Of a stretch of DNA of 42,784 nt, positions 10,501 through 17,810 are shown piece by piece. The position numbers and the translations under genes are program-made. The notes beneath the pieces are model-generated. The model was given only the letters and a program-made list of their open reading frames with translations. It searched no databases and had not been told where the DNA came from. Each line of letters begins with the position of its first letter. The stretch's first letter is position 1. The stretch is taken from the NCBI GenBank assembly GCA_002729725.1, contig PBYS01000088.1:1-42784 (forward strand). Direction: 5' to 3'. Origin of the DNA: Puniceicoccaceae bacterium. Lineage in GTDB: Bacteria; Verrucomicrobiota; Verrucomicrobiia; Opitutales; Coraliomargaritaceae.

Positions 10501-10642
10501 TGACAGTGACAGTTCAAGCTTAGAGCTCATGATCTTGCCAGAGAGCCTACCAGTCAACGGGATGCTAGACATACACATCGAAAGCCAAAGCGATCAGGGC
10601 TGGCGTAGCGATTCCGTCGATACGATCCACTACCATGAATAA
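7583..10642 (+). CDS. Very large secreted Sel1/TPR repeat protein
   Basis: 1019 residues from GTG 7583. That start is preferred to ATG 7544 because GGAG lies 9 bases upstream and it gives a clean signal peptide, RASITLFYILLLVTPAWLKA. After export, about five Sel1-like repeats fill residues 45-220 (for example AFELFESAADQGDPVAQYYTG and AWRYFKLAADQGVDRAYG). A long alpha-helical middle with TPR-like segments extends to about 720, followed by a Ser/Thr/Pro/Gln-rich linker. The last 250 residues look like beta-sandwich modules and contain an Asp-rich loop, DADGDGTFTSPGD, of the calcium-binding type. Sel1 and TPR arrays usually mediate protein-protein contacts; no catalytic motif was seen. It lies 62 bases after parE but is unlikely to be related to it in function. 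Confidence 0.85.
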   Translation: MRASITLFYILLLVTPAWLKAEPVAVKALETIPCSQTIRTATALYNDGRGNPTDFETAFELFESAADQGDPVAQYYTGHMYLNARGTFLDTKAAWRYFKLAADQGVDRAYGRLSYMLTRGLSVAQDWPRAIHYLRIAAQSDVQSMNNLANYIIAGKTAGTEVEALDLLKKAVAANNLNALNNLGYYHTSGTLSQPDPEYGIQLLLRAVELGDTRALDNLWRLRRGRSQLVKKEHAAIQNLPSATKHSEKEAYKWIREPVAVYRQAGIEAGLDRLEDTLNVWLRSNRLYPFRRQVWWEAQALSGREDPEWSYRLYQWLYQKCKADYLRRNPNKVYLDSAMLHNLSKEQLATGRIAGMAQTSEWVYQGFLANERIDLNLQPAEAMQLGQPKLPRTWQLQTVVHMQPGSHNSKKKIGTPLFYGDIFGLIVLPRADLYQGAWRGTLGYTQWIRDWVDAVLRHGIENAVSRPNEVWQAQADAAFLDAQVYEWLGFYNKALQQYAIPIDSNQSGYASRHLHEARTRKVRLELNSHQSPSENLESLQTLRQLRKDNKFDTTRAPLEVDLAIASLLRHEGQHQAAREKLDDVLSAATSERLFLARIDALRQRAIWGLADQDTTQVEDDLIQLLQLSRSKGLKINEPELYHLYARLKASQGDIAAAIDLQHTSIEFCESIDLYAWLPLRYLELAEWYQQIGNDALVEHYLQLARKLINQPGAEYPQWIRKATKDRLQQNSSTNNTAKTPNADTRQPHKPPQTASSSGAKTSVQAIDLQPVKLVSVPIKGKPALGLFTLTNSSANTQSLQLTAAGHIQHFQATSQGDYQLSLNLNKDFTLRSLDIELQGNTQYLIYVDAPAGQEPLDLTLTTTPDEGQTQQATFQFHESGDANENAVINAAYLEGNPFYMVSVFHLLQRSEQSSATSLDLRIRASSPARIEAYSGDGELIFIDADGDGTFTSPGDILRSDTDSDGHPNVPFLTDSDSSSLELMILPESLPVNGMLDIHIESQSDQGWRSDSVDTIHYHE

Positions 10643-10738
10643 GGCAATCATGTATCCTAGTGACGCTACCTCAAAAACTAAGCCACACCTAGCAAGACAG
10701 CTTGCTTTCTTGCGCCTCACTGTCTATGCCAGAGTCCC

Positions 10739-11707
10739 ATGCCAGTCATTGATAAACCACTCCACGAGCTACTCGAATATCACAGCAGCAACCCAAAGCC
10801 TGCCGATTTTAATACCTTTTGGGATCAAGGCTTAGCAGAGCTCAAAGCCATCGACCCACAGATCGCCTACACTGAAGTGGACTTTCAAGCCCCCTACGCG
10901 AAGTGCCAATCCATCCACTTCACCGGCACGGGGGACGCACGCGTACATGCCAAGCTGGCCACCCCCCTCACAGCACCCGCAAAGCCAGGGCCCGCGCTGG
11001 TAATGTTTCACGGCTATTCTGGCGCCTCCGCAAACTGGACCGACATGCTCGCATACGTCGCGGCAGGCTATACCGTCGCCGCGCTCGATTGTCGCGGTCA
11101 AGGTGGCCAATCAGAGGACATCGTGCCCACCAAGGGCAACACCCTGCACGGGCACATCATCAAAGGACTCGATGATGCACCGGAGAAAATGTATTACCGT
11201 AATGTGTTTCTAGACACAGCACGACTGGCACAAATAGTGATGGCAATGGACACAGTCGACGCCGATCGCGTGGGCGCAATGGGCGGCAGTCAAGGCGGCG
11301 CCCTCGCTCTAGCTTGCGGTGCACTGGAGCCACGTATTCAACGCATCTACTCGCAATACCCCTTCCTCAGCGACTACAAGCGAGTTTGGAACATGGATCT
11401 GGATCAGAATGCCTACGTCGGTTTGCGCGACTATTTCCGCCGCTTTGATCCCTTACATCAACGAGAAGATGCCATATTCGAAAAGCTGGGCTATATCGAC
11501 GTCAGCCACCTATCGGCGCGCATCCAAGCAGAAGTGCTCATGAGCATCACTCTAATGGATAATATCTGCCCCCCATCCACACAGTTTGCCGCGTTCAACG
11601 CAATTCGATCCCCCAAGCACAAACTGATTTACCCCGACTTCGGACATGAAGCCCTACCAGGCGCCCCCGAGGCCAGCTTTAAGTTCATGATGGGGCTTGC
11701 CTCGTGA
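10739..11707 (+). CDS. Acetyl xylan esterase-like alpha/beta hydrolase (CE7)
   Basis: 322 residues, the normal length of the CE7 family (acetyl xylan esterase/cephalosporin-C deacetylase). The start matches the family: a short N-terminal helix, then PADFNTFWDQGLAEL. Conserved features are the oxyanion region VMFHGYSGASANW, the RGQGGQSED segment, the nucleophile elbow GGSQGGALAL with Ser184, the acid Asp274 in TLMDNICPPST, and His303 in FGHEALPG. The expected reaction is removal of acetyl groups from xylo-oligosaccharides or similar small acetylated sugars. There is no signal peptide, so it should act in the cytoplasm on imported oligosaccharides, as is usual for CE7. It borders the carbohydrate region that begins with the sulfatase but has no copy of the shared operator upstream. 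Confidence 0.9.
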   Translation: MPVIDKPLHELLEYHSSNPKPADFNTFWDQGLAELKAIDPQIAYTEVDFQAPYAKCQSIHFTGTGDARVHAKLATPLTAPAKPGPALVMFHGYSGASANWTDMLAYVAAGYTVAALDCRGQGGQSEDIVPTKGNTLHGHIIKGLDDAPEKMYYRNVFLDTARLAQIVMAMDTVDADRVGAMGGSQGGALALACGALEPRIQRIYSQYPFLSDYKRVWNMDLDQNAYVGLRDYFRRFDPLHQREDAIFEKLGYIDVSHLSARIQAEVLMSITLMDNICPPSTQFAAFNAIRSPKHKLIYPDFGHEALPGAPEASFKFMMGLAS

Positions 11708-12008
11708 TAAACCACCCAATGCCACGGAACAGCATATCTCTCATCGATCCGAACTAGAATTCAAGCCCCATACCTACTGTCCAAGCCTAAAAAAGTCGCC
11801 ATAGCCTCGATTTCTGTTTCCAGAACCCATTTAGTCGCTTGCGATTGCCCGCCCCAATAATGGGGACAAAACGTGGTCCCTCAGAGCGCAGCACAATGAA
11901 CAGGAGAATTCGCCGCGGTATAGGCTACATGATGGCATTTAGGTGGCATGGTAATCACTTTTCATAGTACGATAAGAAGACAGGCTGAGCCACACGCACA
12001 TTAACGGT
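11708..12008. other. Non-coding stretch after the CE7 gene
   Basis: No coding potential with family resemblance was found here. The only structure seen is a small hairpin at 11852-11865 (CCCCA/TGGGG arms), next to GGGGACAAAACGTGGTCCC, which resembles the GGGGAC-type sequences often found near degraded mobile elements. That resemblance is weak. Together with the fragment at 12009-12345 this suggests a decayed intergenic region. Confidence 0.3.
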
Positions 12009-12345
12009 TCAACCTATTTTTTTAGGATTAAACGCAAAAACAATTAGTTTATCATGACACAAGCCGACCGTGCGGTAGGCCGTCAATGTCCCTTTAAGCA
12101 AGGGACTCCGCTCAGGCCAACCTAATGGTGACCTCCAAGCCCCCTGCAAACAGCGCTTCGTCACCCACCAGTAGTGTCGCCAAACCGGTAGGTCCAGATA
12201 GACCAATGTGTCGGCTGCGGCCAAACGCTCCCACAAGGTGCCCATCGTGCCAAAGCCAGCAATGGTTCAGGCCAACAAATGCACGCAACTGTGCGAAAGA
12301 ACGCTCATAGCTTGTTAGCCGAAGCGTATGTTTACCAGTATACAA
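12009..12345 (-). pseudogene. Remnant of an adenylate-kinase-like/FlaR-type P-loop NTPase
   Basis: The minus strand frame reaching 12245 encodes WERLAAADTLVYLDLPVWRH followed by YWWVTKRCLQGAWRSP and GWPERSPLLKGTLTAYR. This matches the middle of small P-loop kinases annotated as DNA topology modulation protein or adenylate kinase-like, in which a thymine-rich or hydrophobic strand is followed by LDLPxW and a Trp/Arg-rich lid. An in-frame stop lies at 12267-12269. The neighbouring frame (12264-12345) carries ERSFAQLRAFVGLNH, which would fit the preceding helix, so a frameshift is likely. The N-terminal P-loop is missing; the sulfatase gene starts where it should be. The family call is from memory and is tentative. 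Confidence 0.4.
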
Positions 12346-12392
12346 AAAAAAGTATCGGCCTGAGATCGCTTCAGCTAAGTATCCAACCAGCT

Positions 12393-13958
12393 ATGAATAT
12401 GAAACACCTTCTCCTCAGAGTCACACAGGGACTCCTGATATGTGCCCCCACACTGCTCCCGGCAAACACCCCTAATATTCTCTTTATCGCGGTCGATGAC
12501 CTCAAACCGACCTTGTCCAACTATGGCGATTCTATCACGCAGACACCTAATTTTGATCGTTTGGCGACTCATGCAGTGACTTTCACGAATGCACACTGCC
12601 AGCAAGCGGTCTGCGGGCCCTCACGCGCGAGTGTGCTCACTGGCCTGCGTCCTGATCAAACCAAAGTTTGGGACTTGGCGACGCGCATTCGGAATGAACT
12701 GCCTGATGTCATCACCCTACCCCAGCACTTTAAAGTAAACGGCTATCAGACAGTAGGCATTGGCAAAATATTCGACTCTCGATCCGTGGAAGGCCCCATT
12801 TTGGATGACCCCGAATCCTGGAGCAGATTTATACAAGCCCCGGCCAATCCGAACGAAGAACTCGGCTCACTCTATCCTGAGATTGTGGCGAAAGTTCGAG
12901 CCGCATCGAGCCCGGCAACCACCCATGCGGAAGAAATGGGCCTGCGTCGCACCATTGGGGGGATTCCCGCCTATGAGGGACAATACGAGGTGTCAGACGA
13001 GGCCTATTTGGACGGTCGTATCGCGAAGACCGCTATAGATCAGCTCGAAGAACTCGCGGCAGGTGAATCACCTTTTTTCCTGGGCGTAGGCTTTCACAAA
13101 CCACACCTACCGTTCATCGCCCCGAAGCAGTATTGGGATCTATATCAGCCTTCGGACTTCGCTCCGGATCCAACGCGAAGTATGCCCGATCAAGCGCCAG
13201 GCTATCACTATCAGCCCGGCTGGGAATTGCGCAATGGCAACTACGCGGACATTCCGCCGCTTTCCTCGCCGGAAGTGATCGACGATGCGCTCGCTACAAC
13301 GCTGATCCACGGATACTATGCCTGCGTCTCCTATATCGATGCACAACTGGGGAAATTGCTCGATACGCTTAAAAATAGCGGCGCAGCCGACAACACCATC
13401 ATCGTGCTTTGGAGCGACCATGGTTACCACCTAGGAGATCATGGTATTTGGTGCAAACATACAAACTACGAGCAAGCGACACGTTCGGTCTTGATGATTG
13501 CCGACCTACGGGGACCCAAAAACGCCAGCGAATACGCGCACCCCGTCGAACTGCTCGACATCTACCCCACACTCAGCCAATTGGCAGGCATCAACCCACC
13601 CGATGACTTGGCAGGCAGTAGCCTAACACCCATTTTGAACGGATCCAACACGCCGATCAAGACTGCTGCAGTCAGTCAGTTTGACCGAAAATTCGACGGC
13701 CGGAAAATCATGGGCTACGCATGGCGCTCAGAGCGCTACAGATATATCGAGTGGATTGACCGGCGCTTTCGCAAAGGTGACATGAGTGGCCCGGTTGTCG
13801 ATGTAGAGCTCTATGACTACCGGATCGATCCCAACGAAACCCGCAATCTCGCCCACGAAGCTTCGCACCAGGAGGCGCTCTACCAGATGCAGCAGATCGC
13901 CGAGGCCTACAAATCCGCTCATGGCCTCCAAACAAGCTATGCACCGAAATCGCAATAG
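12393..13958 (+). CDS. Secreted iduronate-2-sulfatase-like sulfatase
   Basis: 521 residues from ATG 12393, with a second ATG at 12399. These are chosen because they give a signal peptide (MKHLLLRVTQGLLICAPTLLPA) directly before the family start NILFIAVDDLKP; an upstream in-frame ATG at 12279 adds unrelated sequence. The type I sulfatase signature CGPSRAS carries Cys74, to be converted to formylglycine by an anaerobic or aerobic maturase encoded elsewhere. Metal ligands include the AVDDL Asp pair and LWSDHGYHLGDHG, with HTNYEQATR downstream. The CQQAVCGPSR context and the LTGLRPDQTKVWDL segment are those of iduronate-2-sulfatase relatives. The substrate is likely a sulfated uronate- or fucose-containing polysaccharide, by inference from neighbours. 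No consensus operator was found upstream. The decayed heparinase gene lies immediately downstream in convergent orientation. Confidence 0.92.
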   Translation: MNMKHLLLRVTQGLLICAPTLLPANTPNILFIAVDDLKPTLSNYGDSITQTPNFDRLATHAVTFTNAHCQQAVCGPSRASVLTGLRPDQTKVWDLATRIRNELPDVITLPQHFKVNGYQTVGIGKIFDSRSVEGPILDDPESWSRFIQAPANPNEELGSLYPEIVAKVRAASSPATTHAEEMGLRRTIGGIPAYEGQYEVSDEAYLDGRIAKTAIDQLEELAAGESPFFLGVGFHKPHLPFIAPKQYWDLYQPSDFAPDPTRSMPDQAPGYHYQPGWELRNGNYADIPPLSSPEVIDDALATTLIHGYYACVSYIDAQLGKLLDTLKNSGAADNTIIVLWSDHGYHLGDHGIWCKHTNYEQATRSVLMIADLRGPKNASEYAHPVELLDIYPTLSQLAGINPPDDLAGSSLTPILNGSNTPIKTAAVSQFDRKFDGRKIMGYAWRSERYRYIEWIDRRFRKGDMSGPVVDVELYDYRIDPNETRNLAHEASHQEALYQMQQIAEAYKSAHGLQTSYAPKSQ

Positions 13959-13980
13959 CTGCGCTGGGGCTCCAGACCAC

Positions 13981-14497
13981 CTACCAGTCCTTCATTTCGG
14001 GAAATTCGATCTCCACATCGGTCACACTTCCGGGAATCAATGCCACGGCGATTCTCCGGTCTGATTCCGGATTTAAATTCAGCTTAAATCCGAGCATCTT
14101 TGCGCCGGGGTTCGGTGCATCGTAGTCCTGCGGTGGCTTTTCGATTTCAAAGATTTCAAAAGCCGTATCCCCACCACTCAAAAGCTCCACGACAGACTTG
14201 GTTCCAATTATTCGAACTGCCCACCCACCAATAATCTTTGATCAATGATGCCTCCATCGCCTTTTGTATGAGTGCACCACGTATCAGGTCGCGGGAAGTC
14301 AGCGCCAGCTTCGCCAGCTCAGAATCGCTCGCAACCCGTGCGCGCATGTCCTCAACGGCCTCATCTGTGAGCAAAAGTCGAGGATGACTTCGCTCCATGG
14401 AATCGAGCTTATCTTTCAAAACAGGATCAGCATATAAATGAAGACTGCCATTCTACAGAACAACAAGCAGAGTCAGGATTTGAAATAGACGCATCAT
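13981..14497 (-). pseudogene. Heparinase II/III-family lyase, decayed (nonsense plus internal deletion)
   Basis: From ATG 14497 the frame begins a signal peptide (MMRLFQILTLLVVL), stops at an in-frame TAG (14453-14455), and continues in the same frame with NGSLHLYADPVLKDKLDSME and HPRLLLTDEAVEDMRARV. This is the usual start of secreted heparinase II/III-like lyases. It goes on to SSNNWNQVC, a conserved active-region motif of the family, then at about 14160-14190 jumps frame into a C-terminal-looking segment with LNPESDRRIAVALIPGS and ends at 13981. Over a thousand bases of catalytic and beta-sandwich sequence appear to be missing. The remnant lies convergent to the sulfatase, suggesting the locus once carried both a lyase and a sulfatase for an acidic glycan. 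Confidence 0.75.
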
Positions 14498-14552
14498 ACA
14501 AAATTAAACGAAGGTCATAACCACCATGCCTGAACTAAAATCACAGTCGGTC

Positions 14553-14587
14553 AAAAAAGCCCGACTGTAAGGCTACAATCGGGCTTT
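14553..14587 (-). terminator. Terminator of the PEP-CTERM gene
   Basis: On the minus strand AAAGCCCGATTGTA (14587-14574) pairs with TACAGTCGGGCTTT (14569-14556) over a 4-base loop, with one G-U pair, and a T-run follows to 14553. It starts 24 bases after the stop codon. Confidence 0.88.
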
Positions 14588-14611
14588 AAATAAATTTTAT
14601 AGTTTTCTGAG

Positions 14612-15646
14612 TTATCGACGACGGCGCACGGCAACAAATCCAAGACTCAAAGCCCCCAGAAGTACACCAAAAGAAGCTGGCTCAGGAACCACACTCAGAA
14701 CGCCCGTGCCGGCAAACCAATTGTCATTGATAAAATCAGCACCGCTGCCAGTCGCCCCCCAAGTGCCTGCGCTTTGCAGCACACCATCAAAATAGAGAGC
14801 TGCGATCGTTTCGTTGACACCAGCTGCGAGTGTAATCGTCGAGTAGTTCGTTGAACCATCGTCGAAGCTGACCAAATAGAGTGATGCGAGGTCATTGATC
14901 GCATCATTCACACCATCCGCAATCTCCACTGTGGCAGTGCTGGTAGCCGACGTTTCGGCCACATGAATGTCCCCTGTCCCAAAGGCACCGTCTTTCATTC
15001 CCTGCACCAGGCCGTCATTGACAAAGAGTCCACCACTAAAACTGTTCGCACTGCTTCCTTCGAAACTCAGTGTGGACGCTCCATTTTTGGTGATGGAAGC
15101 CGCACCTGAAACGGCATTATTAAACGTGACGCCCTCCCGATAGCCAGTTGCGATGGTATTTCCAGTCGTTGTCACGACCAAGTTATCATTGAGTTGAACA
15201 ACGACTTGAAAGGTTAATCCGGAACTCGTGCTATTCGCGTGGTGATTAATGGCTGCATTTCCAGAACTCACATCAAAGGTCATTGTTGCCGCACCGCCCG
15301 TGCCCTCACTGCGCACATCAATATGGCGGCCGCTCGTAACTGAGGTCTGGCTCCACGTGCCCAGGGTTACATCAAGATCCGCCCCATCGATTTCGCTGCC
15401 TCCGCCATCCTCAGCGTAGACTTCGAGACTGATCGACCCCCAGCCTGAATAAAAGGAATTGTTGCTAAAGTTGGCGACATGATCCACGCCGTTCGGTATC
15501 GTACTCGGAGTCGAATTATCAGACTCGAACCATCCGGAGGCATCCCCCCACTCTCCTGTTTGTTGGCCATCCCAGTATGAACTAGTCTGGGCCAACGCGA
15601 CTGACGAAGTAGCAAATAGTAGACAGATAAGCTTTTTATATTTCAT
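14612..15646 (-). CDS. PEP-CTERM-anchored protein with autotransporter-type beta-strand repeat
   Basis: 344 residues. The signal peptide is KYKKLICLLFATSSVALA. The body begins with SYWDGQQTGEWGDASGW, a common opening of Verrucomicrobia surface beta-helix proteins. It contains a passenger-associated repeat (ITKNGASTLSFEGSSANSF, then GGLFVNDGLVQG). The C-terminus is a complete PEP-CTERM sorting signal: VPEPAS, a hydrophobic helix, then RRRR. Such proteins are recognised by an exosortase and attached to the outer surface. The role is unknown; by context it may bind the polysaccharide being degraded. It lies downstream of the polysaccharide lyase on the same strand, with a perfect operator (15728-15741) in the gap and a strong terminator behind it. 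Confidence 0.88.
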   Translation of the reverse strand: MKYKKLICLLFATSSVALAQTSSYWDGQQTGEWGDASGWFESDNSTPSTIPNGVDHVANFSNNSFYSGWGSISLEVYAEDGGGSEIDGADLDVTLGTWSQTSVTSGRHIDVRSEGTGGAATMTFDVSSGNAAINHHANSTSSGLTFQVVVQLNDNLVVTTTGNTIATGYREGVTFNNAVSGAASITKNGASTLSFEGSSANSFSGGLFVNDGLVQGMKDGAFGTGDIHVAETSATSTATVEIADGVNDAINDLASLYLVSFDDGSTNYSTITLAAGVNETIAALYFDGVLQSAGTWGATGSGADFINDNWFAGTGVLSVVPEPASFGVLLGALSLGFVAVRRRR

Positions 15647-15727
15647 AATATGTGGGAGTTAATGGTATTTTGGATAAAAGGAGGCACAATACTATAAGCC
15701 GTGCCTAAGGCATCAACAAATAGAAAG

Positions 15728-15741
15728 GTTTACAAGTAAAC
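15728..15741. promoter_or_regulatory. LacI-type operator GTTTAC-AA-GTAAAC
   Basis: Perfect 6+6 palindrome with AA at the centre, 82-95 bases before the PEP-CTERM gene start. It belongs to the family of sites found across 15.6-34.4 kb. Confidence 0.7.
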
Positions 15742-15765
15742 TACTACCTTTCACAAGGGACTTAA

Positions 15766-17571
15766 TTATTCAGGTCTTTCTGCATAAGTAGACGGAGCTA
15801 CCTTTTCATAAGTTGAGTCCTTGCCTACTGCCATTCGGAATGCATCAAATACGAGCTTGGAATGCGCTTCAGTTCCTTTCCAGCCCCCCCAACCGCGGTA
15901 GATGCCGAACTTGAAGTAAGGACCACGATCTTTCCCCTCATACCAAGTCGGTCCTTTATAATCGATGACGAGTTCATCGTTCTTATACAGCTTCATCCAG
16001 CCGCCTTTGCCTGGTGCCTGCCAGTCGACCTCGAGCACCCAGTCAGTCCATTGGCCACGATCCGCCTCGATTGAGCCCAGCTTAAAGAGTGTCGAATCCA
16101 CGTGGTTGTTTTCACCTTGGTAGCGAAGCTTAAACTGCCAACTGTTCTTGGTAATATACAAGTGTGTCGGCGCTCCTCCATCTTCAATATACTCTTTACC
16201 AGTTCCCCAGTCATGCCATTGGGTGACAATGCTATAGGGAGTGATCTCTGCATCAAAATCCTCGGGGATATAGATGCTCCAGCCGTAGCGGGCTTCGCCG
16301 TAAGCAGGCGAGCGAGGACCGGCCAGTTCGGAGCGCTCTTTCCCTTTCTTCAAAAGCACACGGTAAGCATATTCCCCTTCACGCACAGGGCCTTCGCCCT
16401 TCTTTACGATTTCGCGATCCCCGCCCTCCTTACTGGAAGCTTGCGTCAGATCGCCCGTTTCAAAATCCATCCAGTTCAGCAGGCCAGCGGCCACTGCGGC
16501 AGCGTCACTACTGGCATTTTTCTTTGTCGCCACGATCTGCTTCACGATGACATCGCACTCTCCCGAAGAGGCACTGTAGAGCCAGACACGCATCCACTTG
16601 GCACCCTGCGGCGCGATTGAAGAAACTTGAGCTACCTTGCCTGCCTTGGCCCAATCCCGTTTTTGCGTGAGTTCTACTTTAGAGTAGCGACTCATTTGCG
16701 TCGGCTTTTCGGACGTATAAATCGCATACAGGAAGAGTCCTTTGTCACCTTCGACTTCGGCACTCACGGTATAGCGTTGACCGACCTCAACCGGTATCCA
16801 CTGAGACAGTCCGACGCCATTCTTCTTGTCCGTATCCGTCAAACGCATACCCGACTCAGTCATCTCCAGCTTCGTCCCCGAACCATTGGCAGCTGGATAT
16901 TGCTCCCAGTGTTTCGGAGCGTGGTCGACTCCCAGATCCGTAAAGCGAGGATTCTCAATCAAACAATCTTCCGGGATTGGCGAACCGGGACTGACAACGA
17001 TGGGGGCCTTGGGCGCTCCCAGCGATTCAGCCGAAATCGAAATACCCGTGATGCGCACATTCGTGGTGCCACTCGAAGGGCTGTAAATCCAAACTCGCAT
17101 CAATTTTGTGCCAGCGGGGGCAATCTCGGAAAAGGAATGGGCGCGCGTCTCAGCACCTCCACCCGACATCCAGTGCCGCTTCTGCTTCAATGTCATGCTC
17201 TCAATCTTCTTTGCCTGAGCAGGCTTCTTCTCCAAAAAATTCATGTATACAAACAAGCCACCCTCACCCGCAACATCCGCTGTCACCGTGTAGCGCGTGC
17301 CTTCGGTTGCCGGCACCCACTGCGCGATACCCAAGCCCTTGGATGAGCTGCTGTCCTCGATCCAAACACCGCCTCCTTCTGCAACAGCGATCCCGTCGCC
17401 TCCGGGGTAAGAGTCCCAGCTATCTGGCTTTCCATCACCTGACACATCCGAGAAATGCGGATTTTGAAGCGGAACCGTCGAAACAGAATCAGCGTGCGCG
17501 CCAGTGAGTATAGAAAGGGACAATGCAGCTGTAATAGTCAGCCACTTTGGATAATTGAGGTAAGGTATCAT
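15766..17571 (-). CDS. Secreted polysaccharide lyase with two N-terminal carbohydrate-binding-like domains
   Basis: 602 residues. The start at 17571 gives the signal peptide MIPYLNYPKWLTITAALSLS ending near GAHA; the longer frame to 17652 would run through the operator sites. Two homologous beta-sandwich domains follow, residues about 33-185 (LQNPHFSDVSGDGKPDSWDS) and 203-350 (IENPRFTDLGVDHAPKHWEQ). Both carry GxGxxQWxPxxxGxRYTVxA and APxGxKxMRVWxYS. They look like CBM4_9-type modules. The catalytic part (about 365-590) has the pattern of the heparin-lyase-I-like polysaccharide lyase family (PF14099): RSELAGPRSP, YGWSIYIPEDF, VTQWHDW, WTDWVLEVDW and FKFGIYRGWGG. Expected activity is beta-elimination on a uronate-containing glycan; the exact substrate cannot be read from sequence. 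Two operators lie just upstream. Confidence 0.85.
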   Translation of the reverse strand: MIPYLNYPKWLTITAALSLSILTGAHADSVSTVPLQNPHFSDVSGDGKPDSWDSYPGGDGIAVAEGGGVWIEDSSSSKGLGIAQWVPATEGTRYTVTADVAGEGGLFVYMNFLEKKPAQAKKIESMTLKQKRHWMSGGGAETRAHSFSEIAPAGTKLMRVWIYSPSSGTTNVRITGISISAESLGAPKAPIVVSPGSPIPEDCLIENPRFTDLGVDHAPKHWEQYPAANGSGTKLEMTESGMRLTDTDKKNGVGLSQWIPVEVGQRYTVSAEVEGDKGLFLYAIYTSEKPTQMSRYSKVELTQKRDWAKAGKVAQVSSIAPQGAKWMRVWLYSASSGECDVIVKQIVATKKNASSDAAAVAAGLLNWMDFETGDLTQASSKEGGDREIVKKGEGPVREGEYAYRVLLKKGKERSELAGPRSPAYGEARYGWSIYIPEDFDAEITPYSIVTQWHDWGTGKEYIEDGGAPTHLYITKNSWQFKLRYQGENNHVDSTLFKLGSIEADRGQWTDWVLEVDWQAPGKGGWMKLYKNDELVIDYKGPTWYEGKDRGPYFKFGIYRGWGGWKGTEAHSKLVFDAFRMAVGKDSTYEKVAPSTYAERPE

Positions 17572-17589
17572 GATTCCAGTTATTTCTTC

Positions 17590-17601
17590 TCTACTCGTAA
17601 A
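17590..17601. promoter_or_regulatory. Weak LacI-type operator TCTAC-TC-GTAAA
   Basis: One mismatch from the TTTAC-NN-GTAAA core. Its centre is exactly 30 bp from that of the perfect site at 17619-17632, and it lies 19 bases upstream of the lyase start codon. Confidence 0.45.
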
Positions 17602-17618
17602 AGTAAAACGGGCAAGCC

Positions 17619-17632
17619 GTTTACTCGTAAAC
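17619..17632. promoter_or_regulatory. LacI-type operator GTTTAC-TC-GTAAAC
   Basis: Perfect 6+6 palindrome 48-61 bases upstream of the polysaccharide lyase start, paired with a weaker site 30 bp nearer the gene. Confidence 0.72.
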
Positions 17633-17718
17633 AGATTACTTGATGACACCACAATACACAGAGCTTCGAAAGGTCATAGACAACGGCATACAGGGGAGCT
17701 GACATAATGAGTTTTCGC

Positions 17719-17730
17719 TATACGCGTAAA
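17719..17730. promoter_or_regulatory. LacI-type operator TATAC-GC-GTAAA
   Basis: One mismatch from the core, with the CpG-containing centre GC. It lies in the divergent gap between the lyase and the decayed LamG-like gene, about 80 bases before the latter's likely start. Confidence 0.5.
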
Positions 17731-17810
17731 TCACAAAACACTTAGCCATCAAAATGGAGGACTCTATGGCTGAAGTCGTTTACGAAGTATCACCTCAACC
17801 CCTACCTAAT

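Noticed and set aside
11852..11885. GGGGACAAAACGTGGTCCC as an insertion-sequence end
   Set aside because: The similarity to transposon-associated sequences is slight, there is no transposase fragment and no second end was found.
17783..17796. GTTTACGAAGTATC as a further operator
   Set aside because: The right half is shifted by one base relative to the consensus and mismatched, so it was not counted among the sites.
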